This document shows, piece by piece, positions 8,950 through 17,312 of a stretch of 64,000 bases of DNA. Position numbers and translations under genes: made by a program. Origin of the DNA: Gaiellasilicea sp963789355 (lineage in GTDB: Bacteria; Actinomycetota; Thermoleophilia; Gaiellales; Gaiellaceae); assembly GCA_963789355.1 (NCBI GenBank), contig CAWBKK010000008.1, positions 1 through 64,000 on the forward strand, written 5' to 3'. Position 1 is the stretch's first letter; the number at the start of each line of letters is the position of its first letter. The notes under the pieces were generated by a model. The model saw only the letters and a program-made list of their open reading frames with translations. It made no database searches and had not been told where the DNA came from.

Positions 8950-10099
8950 CTCCGACCTGAAGCGCCTCGAGGACGAGGGTTACGAGGTGGCGGTGCGCGG
9001 CGCACACCTCCTCGTCGGCCATGTCCCCTACCGCAACGCCGACGGCGTGGTCGCCTTCGGCACACTCGTCTCGACGCTCGAGCTCGCGGGTGACGTGACG
9101 GTGAAGCCGAGCGACCACGTCGCCCACTTCATCGGCGGCGTTCCCCACGGCGGTGACGGCGCGCCGCTCTCGAAGATCCTCCACACCGTTGGACAGCAGA
9201 CGCTCGGCGCCGACCTCGTCTCCGACTGCTCGTTTTCGAGCAAGCCGCTCGGCGGGGCTGGCTACGCCAACTACCACCAGAAGATGACGACCTACGCGCG
9301 GATGATCTCGGATCCGGCACGCACGCTCGACGGGGACGTGTCTGCGTGCACCTTCCCGGTCATCCGTGACCAGGACGAGGAGTCGGTCTTCAACTACATC
9401 GACACCGCCTCAAGTCGGGCCGGCATCGCCGCGCTGACCGAGAGGCTCAAAGTCTCGAAGGTCGCGATCGTCGGCCTCGGCGGTACCGGCTCCTACATCC
9501 TCGATTTCCTCGCCAAGACGCCGATCGGCGAGCTCCACCTCTTCGACGAGGACGACTTCCTCCAGCACAACGCCTTCCGCTCGCCGGGCGCGCCCTCGAT
9601 TCAGGAGCTGGAGGAACACCTGAAGAAGGTCGAGCACTTCGCGCGGCTCTACTCGAAGATGCGCCGCGGCATCGTCGCGCACCCGTACAACATCGTCGAG
9701 GAGAACGTTGAGGAGCTGCGCGCGTTCGACTTCGTTTTCCTCACCGCCGAGTCGAGCGAGGCGAAAGCGCTCATCCCCGGGAAGCTGATCGAGTTCGGCG
9801 TCCCGTTCGTCGATGTCGGCATGGGGCTCTACGAGGCGGGGGCGCTCGGCGGGATCCTGCGCGCGACAACGATTACACCGGAGCGCAGCGGCCATGCCGG
9901 TACGCGCATCTCCTCGGGGGGCGGGGTTGACGATCCGTACGCCCAGAACATCCAGATTGTCGAGTTGAATGCGCTTAACGCCGCGCTCGCGGTGATCAAG
10001 TGGAAGAAGCTCCTCGGCTTCTACCGTGACGAAGAGGCTGAGCACAACACCCTCTACGTGATCGGGGGCAACACGCTGATCAATGGCGAGGCGGCATGA
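8924..10099 (+). CDS. E1-like ThiF adenylyltransferase with N-terminal extra domain
   Basis: 391 residues. Residues about 1-160 form a domain with FSSKPLGGAGYANYHQKMTTYARMI, which I recall as DUF6791 in bacterial ubiquitin-like operons. The ThiF/E1 domain follows, with nucleotide loop AIVGLGGTGSYILDFLAKT and acidic site HLFDEDDFLQHNAFRSPGA. E1-like enzymes adenylate the C-terminus of a ubiquitin-like protein. No Cys occurs after the adenylation domain, so a classical E1 thioester cysteine is absent there; Cys residues exist only in the N-terminal domain (SDCSF, SACTF). Overlaps on both sides indicate translational coupling. Confidence 0.8.
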   Translation: MSRRLISRSSDLKRLEDEGYEVAVRGAHLLVGHVPYRNADGVVAFGTLVSTLELAGDVTVKPSDHVAHFIGGVPHGGDGAPLSKILHTVGQQTLGADLVSDCSFSSKPLGGAGYANYHQKMTTYARMISDPARTLDGDVSACTFPVIRDQDEESVFNYIDTASSRAGIAALTERLKVSKVAIVGLGGTGSYILDFLAKTPIGELHLFDEDDFLQHNAFRSPGAPSIQELEEHLKKVEHFARLYSKMRRGIVAHPYNIVEENVEELRAFDFVFLTAESSEAKALIPGKLIEFGVPFVDVGMGLYEAGALGGILRATTITPERSGHAGTRISSGGGVDDPYAQNIQIVELNALNAALAVIKWKKLLGFYRDEEAEHNTLYVIGGNTLINGEAA

Positions 10100-10467
10100 C
10101 GAAGGTCGAGCGTCTCGGCCACGAGTTCGTCGAGCGGATCCCGGAGCGGCTCGAAGAGGGCGTCCTCTACGTTTCGATCCTCTATGCGACGGCGATGCAC
10201 CTCTGCGCCTGCGGTTGCGGCCGCGAGGTGGTGACGCCGCTGACCCCGACCGACTGGGAGATCGCCTTCAACGGCGAGACGGTCTCGCTCTCACCCTCGA
10301 TCGGAAACTGGAGCTTCCAGTGCCAGTCCCACTACTGGATCAGGCGCGGCCGCGTCCGCTGGGCACGCTGGATGAGCCGCGAGGAAATCGAGCGCAGCCG
10401 CGAGCGCGACCGGCGACGCAAGGAGCGCTACGCGAACGTGCGCGAGCGCGAGGCGGAGATCGAGTAG
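10096..10467 (+). CDS. DUF6527-type zinc-binding protein of the ubiquitin-like operon
   Basis: 123 residues, ATG overlapping the E1-like stop by four bases. The conserved core reads HLCACGCGREVVTPLTPTDW, SLSPSIGNWSFQCQSHYWI, with Cys and His residues arranged to bind zinc (CACGC and CQSH). This matches DUF6527, a family found next to multiubiquitin and ThiF genes. The C-terminus is a highly charged Arg/Glu helix. It could be a ligase-like, peptidase-like or structural partner; I cannot tell which. Confidence 0.75.
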   Translation: MTKVERLGHEFVERIPERLEEGVLYVSILYATAMHLCACGCGREVVTPLTPTDWEIAFNGETVSLSPSIGNWSFQCQSHYWIRRGRVRWARWMSREEIERSRERDRRRKERYANVREREAEIE

Positions 10468-10533
10468 GCGCCGCGTCGCGTCATTGGCGCGGGCCCTGGT
10501 GTAGCCGGCTCCGAGGGCCCCAGGAACTCACCG

Positions 10534-11949
10534 CTACGCGAACCGGCGATTGAACCAGCTCTCGCTCCAGCCGTTCTTGATCGCTCCTTTCGCCAGCCGC
10601 CGCGCCGCCACGCGTACGGTCGCCAGGAGCACGGGCCAGTCGGCGGCGACGAGAGCGAGCGCGAGCTTGTCGGCGTCGAGTACCTCTGTCTTTAGCTGCG
10701 TCTTCAGCTGCTCAGGATAGTTGAGGTTGACGAGGACATCCTCGGAGCGGTGCGTGGCTAGGTGGCGAAGTGACTCGGCGAGCGCAAGGGCCTCGTCGAT
10801 CTCGTCGTGGTTGTACCCTCGCTGAGCGAGCTCGTTTCGGAGCCGCAGGTTCATGACGAGGCGCTGCCAGCGTTGCTCGTTGCTTCCCTGTCCCCGCCGC
10901 CCACGATCGGAGAGCGCTTCCTTCGCCCGCCAGACGTGGAGCACGCGCTCTGTTCGTTCGAGCTCGTTCGGGATCTGCTGGGCGAGATAGAGCGAGCGGG
11001 CCGCGCTCAGGATCGCAAGCGCGCACTGATTGCCGGCACGTGCCTTCTCCATCGCCACGAATGGCGCCATCAAGTAGTTCTCGCTACGCGTTAGGCGGTA
11101 AGCGATGTCGTGCACCGTGATTCTGTTGCCGCGCCGCTGTGCGCGCCCGAAGCCGTGGCCCGGCTCGTAGAGCTTCCGCTGGATCCCAAACTCGATGTGC
11201 GCCGCGGGGGTCCAGCCGCCGACGCGCGGCCACGGTTGGCGCGGGTCGTGCGCGAGGCGGGGTGGCGAGAGAAGGCACCACATCGCGACCGCCAGTCGCG
11301 CCCTCGTCTCGGCCAGATTGACCGCTAGCTCCTCTACGCCGTCCTCGACGAGCAAGAGCGACGCTGTCATCCGCGTGTCAACATCCACCTCGTGCGACCC
11401 CGAGGCTTGAAGCCAGCGGTTGCGTGGCGTCAGCTCGTCGCCGAGGTTCCGCTTCACCGCCCAGACGTCTTCGAGGTATGGACCGAATCGTCGCCCCGCA
11501 CGACGCGTGTGGTCGGCACGGACGAGCATCGCCCGTTTCCCGAGTGGCACGGTTTCGCGTGGTGGGGTGAGGTTGAGGAGCGGGATGTCGACGAGCCATG
11601 TCGTCTCCTGTCCGGCGCGCTTATCGAGTTCGGCCACGAGATCGGGGAGTGTCGGTTTGTCCGCCTCGCGGAGGTAGTCGACGACGAAGTCATAGATCGT
11701 CCACTGCGAGAGGAACTGCCGATAGAGGCGTCGGTGATCGCGGCGGACGTAGCGGACGACGTCCCAGATTCGGAGCGCGTCGTCGAGCGCTAGGTGTTGC
11801 TGCGGAAGCGTGAAAGGCCAACTTGTGGCCCCCGGGGTTGGTGGGGTGTGCGTTGCCGCGACCGCGGCGTCGACCGCGCGCTTCAGGTGGCCCAGATCAG
11901 GCCTTGATGCACGCGGCCTCGCCACTAGCGTCAAGCATACGATCCGCAC
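10534..11949 (-). CDS. Large protein with HEPN-like C-terminal motif
   Basis: About 471 residues if it starts at GTG 11949. A longer in-frame extension to 12423 is antisense to the EVE-like gene and is probably not coding. The middle contains a run of charged helical segments. Near the C-terminus MNLRLRNELAQRGYNHDEIDEALALAESLRHLATHR resembles the RNxxxH-type signature of HEPN domains, although the His position is a Gln in the first copy (RNELAQ). HEPN proteins are frequently RNases in defence systems. The start is only 3 bases from the divergent EVE-like start, so one of the two starts must lie further inside. Confidence 0.55.
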   Translation of the reverse strand: MRIVCLTLVARPRASRPDLGHLKRAVDAAVAATHTPPTPGATSWPFTLPQQHLALDDALRIWDVVRYVRRDHRRLYRQFLSQWTIYDFVVDYLREADKPTLPDLVAELDKRAGQETTWLVDIPLLNLTPPRETVPLGKRAMLVRADHTRRAGRRFGPYLEDVWAVKRNLGDELTPRNRWLQASGSHEVDVDTRMTASLLLVEDGVEELAVNLAETRARLAVAMWCLLSPPRLAHDPRQPWPRVGGWTPAAHIEFGIQRKLYEPGHGFGRAQRRGNRITVHDIAYRLTRSENYLMAPFVAMEKARAGNQCALAILSAARSLYLAQQIPNELERTERVLHVWRAKEALSDRGRRGQGSNEQRWQRLVMNLRLRNELAQRGYNHDEIDEALALAESLRHLATHRSEDVLVNLNYPEQLKTQLKTEVLDADKLALALVAADWPVLLATVRVAARRLAKGAIKNGWSESWFNRRFA

Positions 11950-11952
11950 AAG

Positions 11953-12396
11953 ATGCCTCAGTACTGGCTGAAACCGCTCGGAGTGACGGAGCCGCACGCG
12001 CCGATGCCTAACGACTGGACGCGTGGCGCCGACCTCGACCGCTTCGATCTCATCACCGGTCCGGCCACTCACCGCAAGCCTCCGCAAATGGGTCGCGGCG
12101 ATCTCGTCCTCTTCCACGCGGTCATCCACGTCAGGCTGTTCGCGGCCGCCGAGATCCTCGACAACCCGCAATGGCAGCGCCACCCGGTCTGGGAACTTCG
12201 TTGGCCGTGGGTCTACCCGTGCCGCGTTGATGTCTGGGTGCCGCTGATCGAGGACGGTCCGAGAACGACCGAGGTCGCGCCGAAGAAGGTGATCGGCCGG
12301 CTGCAGACCGGGGCGGACTTTGCGAAGCTGAATCCGCAGGAGTACGAAGCGCTGCTCAACGAGCTCCGCGCACTGCCGACCGTTCAGGAGCGTTAG
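11953..12396 (+). CDS. EVE/PUA-like domain protein
   Basis: 147 residues. The sequence starts with YWLKPLGVTEP, then has MGRGDLVLFHAVIHVRLFAAAEILDNP, PWVYPCRVDVWVPLIEDGP and ends with NPQEYEALLNEL. This matches the layout of EVE/PUA-like folds, which in bacteria sense modified bases and are enriched next to restriction genes. Placement in this island fits that role. An internal ATG at 12004 is an alternative start that would leave room for a promoter. Confidence 0.6.
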   Translation: MPQYWLKPLGVTEPHAPMPNDWTRGADLDRFDLITGPATHRKPPQMGRGDLVLFHAVIHVRLFAAAEILDNPQWQRHPVWELRWPWVYPCRVDVWVPLIEDGPRTTEVAPKKVIGRLQTGADFAKLNPQEYEALLNELRALPTVQER

Positions 12397-12423
12397 CACC
12401 GGCCACGGGCGTACGCCCCTCAC

Positions 12424-12812
12424 TTTTCGCGTTCCCGTACGCCCCGATGCTTGGCCACGTGTAGCGGTTGCTGGCCGACCTTATTTGCGCTGTGCGCCGC
12501 GGAAGAGACGTGGACAACCAGACCGCTCTGCCTACTGGGCCACGTCGCTCTCTCGCTCATGCTTGCTGTGGTGGCGGCGGACCCGATCGCGTTCCTCGGC
12601 GCATGTGTGACTCACCGTCCGGCTACGACGCGGGTTCGGCCCCCTTCGGCGCAAGAAGGGGTCAGACGTGGTTCAGATCGGCTTGATCAAGCCAAATTCG
12701 GCGGTGGCATGCGAACGCCGTGCGAACACCAGAGAGACCCCGCTAGTGCCCGCGCGTGACAGCCGTTTGCAAACCAGGCAAGAGAAATCGTCATTTGCAG
12801 GTACTTTCCGAG
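12424..12812. other. Non-coding stretch, no supported gene
   Basis: No reading frame here looks coding. It contains TGCGAAC-type repeats near 12713-12731 (gcatgcgaacgccgtgcgaac) close to the tRNA scar, and a single GGGGTCAGA motif at 12656. It is probably the flank of an integrated element. Confidence 0.5.
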
Positions 12813-12854
12813 AGCCCTCTTCCGGACTCGAACCGGAGACCCCCTCCTTACCAT
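12813..12854 (-). repeat. tRNA-Thr 3'-end scar, copy 2 (candidate att site)
   Basis: On the minus strand: TGGTAA, GGAGG, GGGTC, then a perfectly paired T-stem TCCGG/CCGGA around TTCGAGT, and AGAGGGC plus T. It is the best preserved of the four copies. The 5' side again carries no tRNA half but has the flank seen at copies 1 and 3, GCGAACGAGATGCGAACATCAGCG (partly, read from 12921 leftward). Copies 1 and 2 share orientation and enclose the 8.4-kb defence segment. Confidence 0.75.
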
Positions 12855-13186
12855 CTGACGACGACGGATGACCCGCACGTGGACGCGCGCGGACGCGCTG
12901 ATGTTCGCATCTCGTTCGCACGGAAGTGTCGTCCCGGCGGACAACGGGGCAGGCGGAGGCTCTCGCTGACTAGCGATGAGTTGCTCGGCTCAATCGGGTC
13001 ATTGCTGGGTACGCGAGCAGATCCGTCGTGGGATTAGGACCCGCCCCGATGTGGTTTGGTCGTGAGCGCACACGTTCGCACGCGGCTTTCCACCACCCGG
13101 CGAGTTGGCGTTGAGAGCGCTTCTCGTCCATCGTTGGTCCGGAGAGACGGCCGCGAACTCCGAAGGAAAGCTAGTGCGGTCGTGAA
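12855..13186. other. Non-coding stretch beside tRNA scar
   Basis: It carries the GCGAAC-rich flank of the scar (12895-12925) and nothing else I can support as a gene. Confidence 0.4.
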
Positions 13187-13381
13187 TCACTGTGCATCGT
13201 GGACGCGAGCCGCCATGAACCTTTCGCATTCCGCGCAGCGACCCACAGACTCAGACTCGCCGGTCCTCCAATCCCCGCCGACGTGGAACTGTGGATGAGC
13301 AACGACAAGGGCGACGTCGCCCTTCAGTGCGTCGCGCTCGACATAGTGAGCGAGCTCGTCCGGGGCCGTCATCCAAGGCAT
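13187..13381 (-). CDS. Small CxxC protein, unknown
   Basis: 64 residues from ATG 13381. It contains DELAHYVERDALKGDVALVVAHPQ and ends with CAECERFMAARVHDAQ. The CxxC close to the C-terminus suggests a metal or redox site. No clear ribosome site is present, and a longer in-frame start at 13525 exists. I do not recognise it. Confidence 0.35.
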   Translation of the reverse strand: MPWMTAPDELAHYVERDALKGDVALVVAHPQFHVGGDWRTGESESVGRCAECERFMAARVHDAQ

Positions 13382-13601
13382 GAGGATCGCTAGTCTAGGC
13401 CGTCGGAGTGGAGTGAGGACTGTTTGACGAGCGTTTGTCCTTGTCCGGCAGCGCCTTTGATCCACCACGAGATACCGCAAGCCTGCGACGACCCTCGCCT
13501 CGAAGACGGCACCGAAGGCGGCCAAGCGCGCGGCGGCGTCGGATCTTGCGCAGCGGGCGAAGAAGCGCTAGCGGCGCGCCAGAAAGGAACCAAAGGACGA
13601 A

Positions 13602-13996
13602 GCTTGGACGACTTCACCGTTTGCTCTATGCAGGTCAACAGTGGCGCGACGTCGGTTTCCGGTTCGGTCGAGCGCCGTAACGGGTCGCTCGTCGTTGTCG
13701 TCAACGGTTCGGCCCTATCGCGTGCACAGCGGCTGAACGAGGCAGTCCGCGAGATGACGCAGCAGATCCGGCGTCGGCTTCCGCAGGGGCGCTCGAGCGA
13801 GTGGGGCGTGTCGGTCACGTGCACATCTGGGAGCTTCTCGTTCGGCTACGGCAACCTTGCCGGTGGCGGCGGCGGGTCGCCGGCGGCGTTCAGCCCGTGC
13901 GTGCAGCGGATGATCGGGTCGTATCCGAAGCCGCAGGCGGGACTTGGCGCGGCGCTCGAGCATGCCGAACGAGCGTTGACGGACTGCTGCACGTGA
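13602..13996 (+). CDS. Unknown protein opening the DUF4062 operon
   Basis: About 131 residues from TTG 13602, chosen because AAAGGA lies upstream; the frame stays open further left without a good site. The sequence has two Cys (TVCSMQV, VTCTSGSF), a beta-rich middle (SGSVERRNGSLVVVVNG), a Gly-rich stretch GGGGG and a C-terminal Cys pair (DCCT). I do not recognise the family. It ends 17 bases before the DUF4062 gene on the same strand, so it is likely the first gene of that operon. Confidence 0.5.
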
Positions 13997-14012
13997 TCAA
14001 GCGGAGCTTCGT

Positions 14013-15191
14013 GTGTTGACGATCGACCTGACTGCTGCAGCTCGGCGCGCCGATCCCGAGCGCATGCGCGACTGGCTCGGCGCGCAGCGCGTCTTCATCT
14101 CGAGCGCGATGGCCGACACGGCGGCCGAGCGGCGTGCGGTAGCAGCGGCGATCGAGGACGAGGGAGCGCGGGCGGTCTGGTTTGAAGAGTTCGGTCGAGA
14201 CGCCGACGCAGAGGAGGCGTATCTGACGGAGGTCGACTCGTCCACCGTGTATGTCGCGATCCTCAACCAGGTTTACGGGCGCCAGAACGCGGCGACCGGC
14301 TACTCGGCCACGGAGGCCGAGTACCACCGCGCTCGCGAAGGCGGCAGGCGCGTTGTCGTCTTCGTCGCCGAAGACGGCTCCGCGCGCGAAGGTCATCTGA
14401 CTCACTTCATCAACGACCGGCTTCGAGTCTTCCTGACCACCGAAAATTACGCCGACACCGAGGATCTCGTCCGGCGTGTGCGTCGTCGTCTGCATGACCT
14501 CGCTGCCGAGGCCCTCTCGCCGTGGGTGAAGCTCGGGGACTTGATCTTTCGGGCGGACGAGATCGTCGAAGACGCGACGACCGCCTCCGTCAAGTTCCAG
14601 ACAAACGAGGACATCGCCTATCGCATCGGCGCCCTTCGCGACCAGCAGTACGGCCGCCGCCAGCTGCGGCTCACCTACGAGGCGCGGGTCGTCGACGGCG
14701 AGCTCACAGATGTTCGACGGACCGTACGGGCCGGAGGGCGTTCGGAGATGGAGGTCACCTTGTCCCGGTTGCAGCTTCCAGGTGGCAACCAGATGCGCGC
14801 CGGCACGACCGGCTACGGCGCCGACGACCTGACCGAGCTCGGGCTCAAGCACCAGCTCTTTCAGGAGCCGCTGCCCGACCATCTGGCGATGATGGGCCTC
14901 ACCGCGACGGGCGTCGAAGACGACGACCTCCGGCAATGCTTCGAGTTGCCGAACGAGGTTGCTGAAGCGATCACACGGCTTGTGCTTGCCGACGGCCTAG
15001 TCGGCGGCGGACGCGCAAGCCGCATCACCCGCTGCCAACTCGGCCCACGCGCGCAGGGCAGCAGGCGGCTGCTCCTCGAATGGGAAGATCCGAACGTGTA
15101 CCGCGACCAGGCGCCGAACCAGAGGTCGATCACGGGCGACTGGGTGCCGGGCGAGCCCACACCGCCTAACACCAGGCAGGCCTGGCGGTGA
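14013..15191 (+). CDS. DUF4062 (TIR-like fold) protein with C-terminal beta domain
   Basis: 392 residues from TTG 14013. Residues about 26-130 fit DUF4062: VFISSAMADTAAERRAVAAAIE, then AYLTEVDSSTVYVAILNQVYG and ATEAEYHRAREGGRRVVVFV. DUF4062 is related to TIR-like folds and often forms the N-terminal effector or sensor of STAND-type proteins. Here no NTPase domain follows. Residues 175-390 are a predicted beta-rich domain with no motif I know. It overlaps the next gene by four bases. A nucleotide-related signalling or effector role is inference from the fold. Confidence 0.65.
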   Translation: MLTIDLTAAARRADPERMRDWLGAQRVFISSAMADTAAERRAVAAAIEDEGARAVWFEEFGRDADAEEAYLTEVDSSTVYVAILNQVYGRQNAATGYSATEAEYHRAREGGRRVVVFVAEDGSAREGHLTHFINDRLRVFLTTENYADTEDLVRRVRRRLHDLAAEALSPWVKLGDLIFRADEIVEDATTASVKFQTNEDIAYRIGALRDQQYGRRQLRLTYEARVVDGELTDVRRTVRAGGRSEMEVTLSRLQLPGGNQMRAGTTGYGADDLTELGLKHQLFQEPLPDHLAMMGLTATGVEDDDLRQCFELPNEVAEAITRLVLADGLVGGGRASRITRCQLGPRAQGSRRLLLEWEDPNVYRDQAPNQRSITGDWVPGEPTPPNTRQAWR

Positions 15192-15418
15192 GCGAGCCGG
15201 TCGAAGACCGCATCAAACAGCTGTTCGCGCGCACGCGCCAGCAGAACGATCGGTACTCCTCTGCCCACTATCGCCAGCCCGGACAGCCGGGCCAGACTGG
15301 CCTTGGCAACCGGCTTGACGCGCTTGAAGAGGCGCTGGTCATTCTCGCCGGCGAAATCGACCGTCTCGGCGACTTCGCGGCCAAGCCACCACAAGGAAAG
15401 GATGAGCATGAAAGTTGA
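15188..15418 (+). CDS. Small helical protein of DUF4062 operon
   Basis: 76 residues. It begins within the previous stop (GTGA overlap). The sequence is hydrophilic: VEDRIKQLFARTRQQNDRYSSAHYRQ, then a helix LDALEEALVILAGEIDRLGDFAAKP. It could be an oligomerisation or adaptor subunit. It overlaps the following gene. Not recognised. Confidence 0.55.
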   Translation: MSEPVEDRIKQLFARTRQQNDRYSSAHYRQPGQPGQTGLGNRLDALEEALVILAGEIDRLGDFAAKPPQGKDEHES

Positions 15419-15806
15419 GCGTGGAAAGCCAGACGTTCTCGGTCCGGATCCGACAGCTTCAGGACTTCTCCTGATTGACGTTCCTTTGACCCCGCACCCC
15501 GACAGGGGATGGGCTGAGATCTTCAGCGGCAGTAGCTTCTTCAACGCGCCACCCGGCGTTTCGCTGTCCGTGAGCATGCACCCACCGCGCCTGATGGGCG
15601 GCAAGGTGCAGCTGCGCGCCCCGGACACGGAGGTCGAGAACTACCTGCAACACCTCGACGAGCGGATCGCGGCTGCGAACACCGAGTACGAACGACGCGT
15701 CGCGCCAGAGCTTGAGCAGCAAAGGAAGGAGGCCGAAGCAGAGGCCGAGCACACGAGGAGGCGCATCGAAGACGCGCAGCGGCGTCTAGAGAGCTCCGAC
15801 GATTGA
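15402..15806 (+). CDS. Coiled-coil protein ending the DUF4062 operon
   Basis: 132-134 residues from ATG 15402 or 15408, inside the end of the previous gene. The first half is predicted beta (SGLLLIDVPLTPHPDRGWAEIF, PPGVSLSVSMHPPRL). The last 55 residues form an uninterrupted charged coiled coil (LDERIAAANTEYERRVAPEL... EAEAEAEHTRRRIEDAQ). Translational coupling across three genes argues for one complex. Not recognised. Confidence 0.55.
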   Translation: MSMKVERGKPDVLGPDPTASGLLLIDVPLTPHPDRGWAEIFSGSSFFNAPPGVSLSVSMHPPRLMGGKVQLRAPDTEVENYLQHLDERIAAANTEYERRVAPELEQQRKEAEAEAEHTRRRIEDAQRRLESSDD

Positions 15807-15984
15807 GAGGACAAGCGGCGAGCGGGCATGGTCTTTGAACTGCCTCCTTCAGCAGAGCTGGAGTTCGCGGCGACAACGATGAGCACGTCCGTGATCAGCA
15901 GGCGCAGGCAAGGGTCGGCTAGAAAGAGCAGACTGCATGTCCGACTGGCACGAAGGCGCTGAGCATCAGGCGAAAACGTAGGTA

Positions 15985-16010
15985 CAAACGTGGCCACGTT
16001 TGGCTATACT
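15985..16010 (+). promoter_or_regulatory. 18-bp palindromic operator and -10 box of the Phd/ParE module
   Basis: Bases 15985-16002 read CAAACGTGGCCACGTTTG, a perfect palindrome. TATACT follows at 16005-16010, and the antitoxin ATG is at 16017, six bases later. That spacing puts the transcription start at or next to the A of the ATG, so the mRNA is probably leaderless. The palindrome overlaps the spacer of the promoter, as expected for autorepression by the antitoxin. Confidence 0.7.
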
Positions 16011-16016
16011 CCGAGC

Positions 16017-16349
16017 ATGGCGCGAGGCGCGGCAAAGAGCAGGTCGGAGACGTTTCCCCTTCTAGGGGTTGACAGCGTGCGTGAGGCGAAGAGCCACCTC
16101 TCCAACTACCTGCATGACGCGCGCGAACTCGGTGCCGACGCGCCGCCGAGGTTCTTCGGCGCACACCGGCGTCCGGAGGCGGTCGTCCTTTCCTATGAGG
16201 GATGGCTGGAGTTGACGGACTCGGCAGAGAACCAGGAGATCGGTGCCTTGGTCGCATCTCGGAATGCGACGCGGGGCAAGAAGTCCATCGAACTCGACCA
16301 GGCGATGGAGAAGCTTGGGTTTGACCCGAGCGAGCACTCGCTCGATTGA
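16017..16349 (+). CDS. Phd/YefM-like antitoxin
   Basis: 110 residues from ATG 16017. An upstream GTG at 15990 lies inside the operator and is unlikely. The N-terminal part (VDSVREAKSHLSNYLHDARE and PEAVVLSYEGWLEL) follows the Phd/YefM pattern of a short DNA-binding beta-alpha unit, followed by a C-terminal tail (ASRNATRGKKSIELDQAMEKLG) that would wrap around the toxin. It overlaps the downstream toxin gene by four bases. Confidence 0.65.
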   Translation: MARGAAKSRSETFPLLGVDSVREAKSHLSNYLHDARELGADAPPRFFGAHRRPEAVVLSYEGWLELTDSAENQEIGALVASRNATRGKKSIELDQAMEKLGFDPSEHSLD

Positions 16350-16718
16350 ACCTCGTCGTACGGTTCTTCGAGCACGAAGACGAAGACGCCCTCGCAGACA
16401 TCAAGGCAGTTGCAGAAGGTCGCGTTGTGGTGGTTGAAGCGCGTGCGCCGAGATCGCTCGCTCGGCAAAGAGCTTGGCTACCAGGTCAGCACAGGCGACC
16501 TGAGGGGCTTGTACAAGCTCTACTTCGAGGAAGACGACGAACCATGGAACCCGCTATGGGAGCCGCCCCATCGTCCGCGCGGCGATCCGCGACCGCGCTA
16601 CCGGATCGTCTACCAACTCCTGCCTGACGAGGAGAACCCCGAGTTGGTCGAGGTGGTGTCCGTCGGGCCTAAGCCGCAGGTCTACTGGACTGTGTCCGAA
16701 CGTCTCGAGCGCGAGTAA
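16346..16718 (+). pseudogene. RelE/ParE-like toxin with a frameshift
   Basis: The first segment, from TTG/ATG-type start at 16346, reads VVRFFEHEDEDALADIKAVA, the first strand and helix of a RelE/ParE toxin. The rest lies in the next frame from about 16410: RDRSLGKELGYQVSTGDLRG, LYKLYFEEDDE, YRIVYQLLPDE, VEVVSVGPKPQVYW, all typical of the toxin core. A single-base indel near 16405 would restore one reading frame of about 123 residues. If the break is real, the toxin is inactive and the antitoxin is an orphan. Confidence 0.6.
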
Positions 16719-17047
16719 ACGCCCGGGTCGACGATCTAGTAGATCCGCGTTGATCGCGGCGATTCGACTAAATCACCCGGTCACGCCCTCGAAGCGCAAT
16801 GAGCTTCGCGACAAGAAGGCATGTCGGCCCGACCGCGTACAAAGCAACAGCGACCATCAAAACGTTCACCGCGACCTGCGAGACAGAAACGACGTTGTAG
16901 TCCGGCCATCGCCAATCGCACTCGAGGCGCATACCGAGAAGGCGTTCCCAACGACGCCAGAGACTCCGGGGGGCCGGGGCAGGTCGCGGCTGGCATCCCG
17001 CAGCCCGCCGTCCCATACGATTCGAAGGCCGAGATTCGCTCGCTCGC

Positions 17048-17111
17048 TGGATCCAATCGAGACGCCGGCGCGGAGGGCGACCGTCGCGTACGTGTGGCGC
17101 AGGGTACGCTC
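17048..17111 (-). pseudogene. Tyrosine integrase fragment (box II)
   Basis: The minus strand reads RTLRHTYATVALRAGVSI, the conserved HxLR-containing box of tyrosine recombinases. Neither the downstream His nor the catalytic Tyr follows, and upstream sequence does not continue the domain. This is a short relic of an integrase. Confidence 0.55.
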
Positions 17112-17118
17112 GTCTTGA

Positions 17119-17312
17119 TGGAGGGCTGGCGCTACACGCTGATGCTCGAAGGCGAGCCCCAATCGTCAACCTTTGTGACTGAGCAAGCGTTGAACGAAGG
17201 GAGCAGATTCACCTTCGATGGTCGAGAGATGGTCGTTGTCTCCGTCGAGGAACCTGAGCTCGAAGGGACGACGGCCACGATCAAAGCTCGACCGCTAACC
17301 AACGAGCAGTAA
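17119..17312 (+). CDS. Small conserved-looking protein, unknown
   Basis: 64 residues from ATG 17119: short beta-rich sequence WRYTLMLEGEPQSSTFVTEQ, FTFDGREMVVVSVEEPE, ATIKARPLTNEQ. The pattern is like small single-domain beta proteins common in this group of bacteria. No function is known to me. Confidence 0.5.

Noticed and set aside
10534..12423. The full 629-codon frame of the HEPN-like gene
   Set aside because: Its first 158 codons are antisense to the EVE-like gene and have shadow-like Arg/Val/Asp composition.
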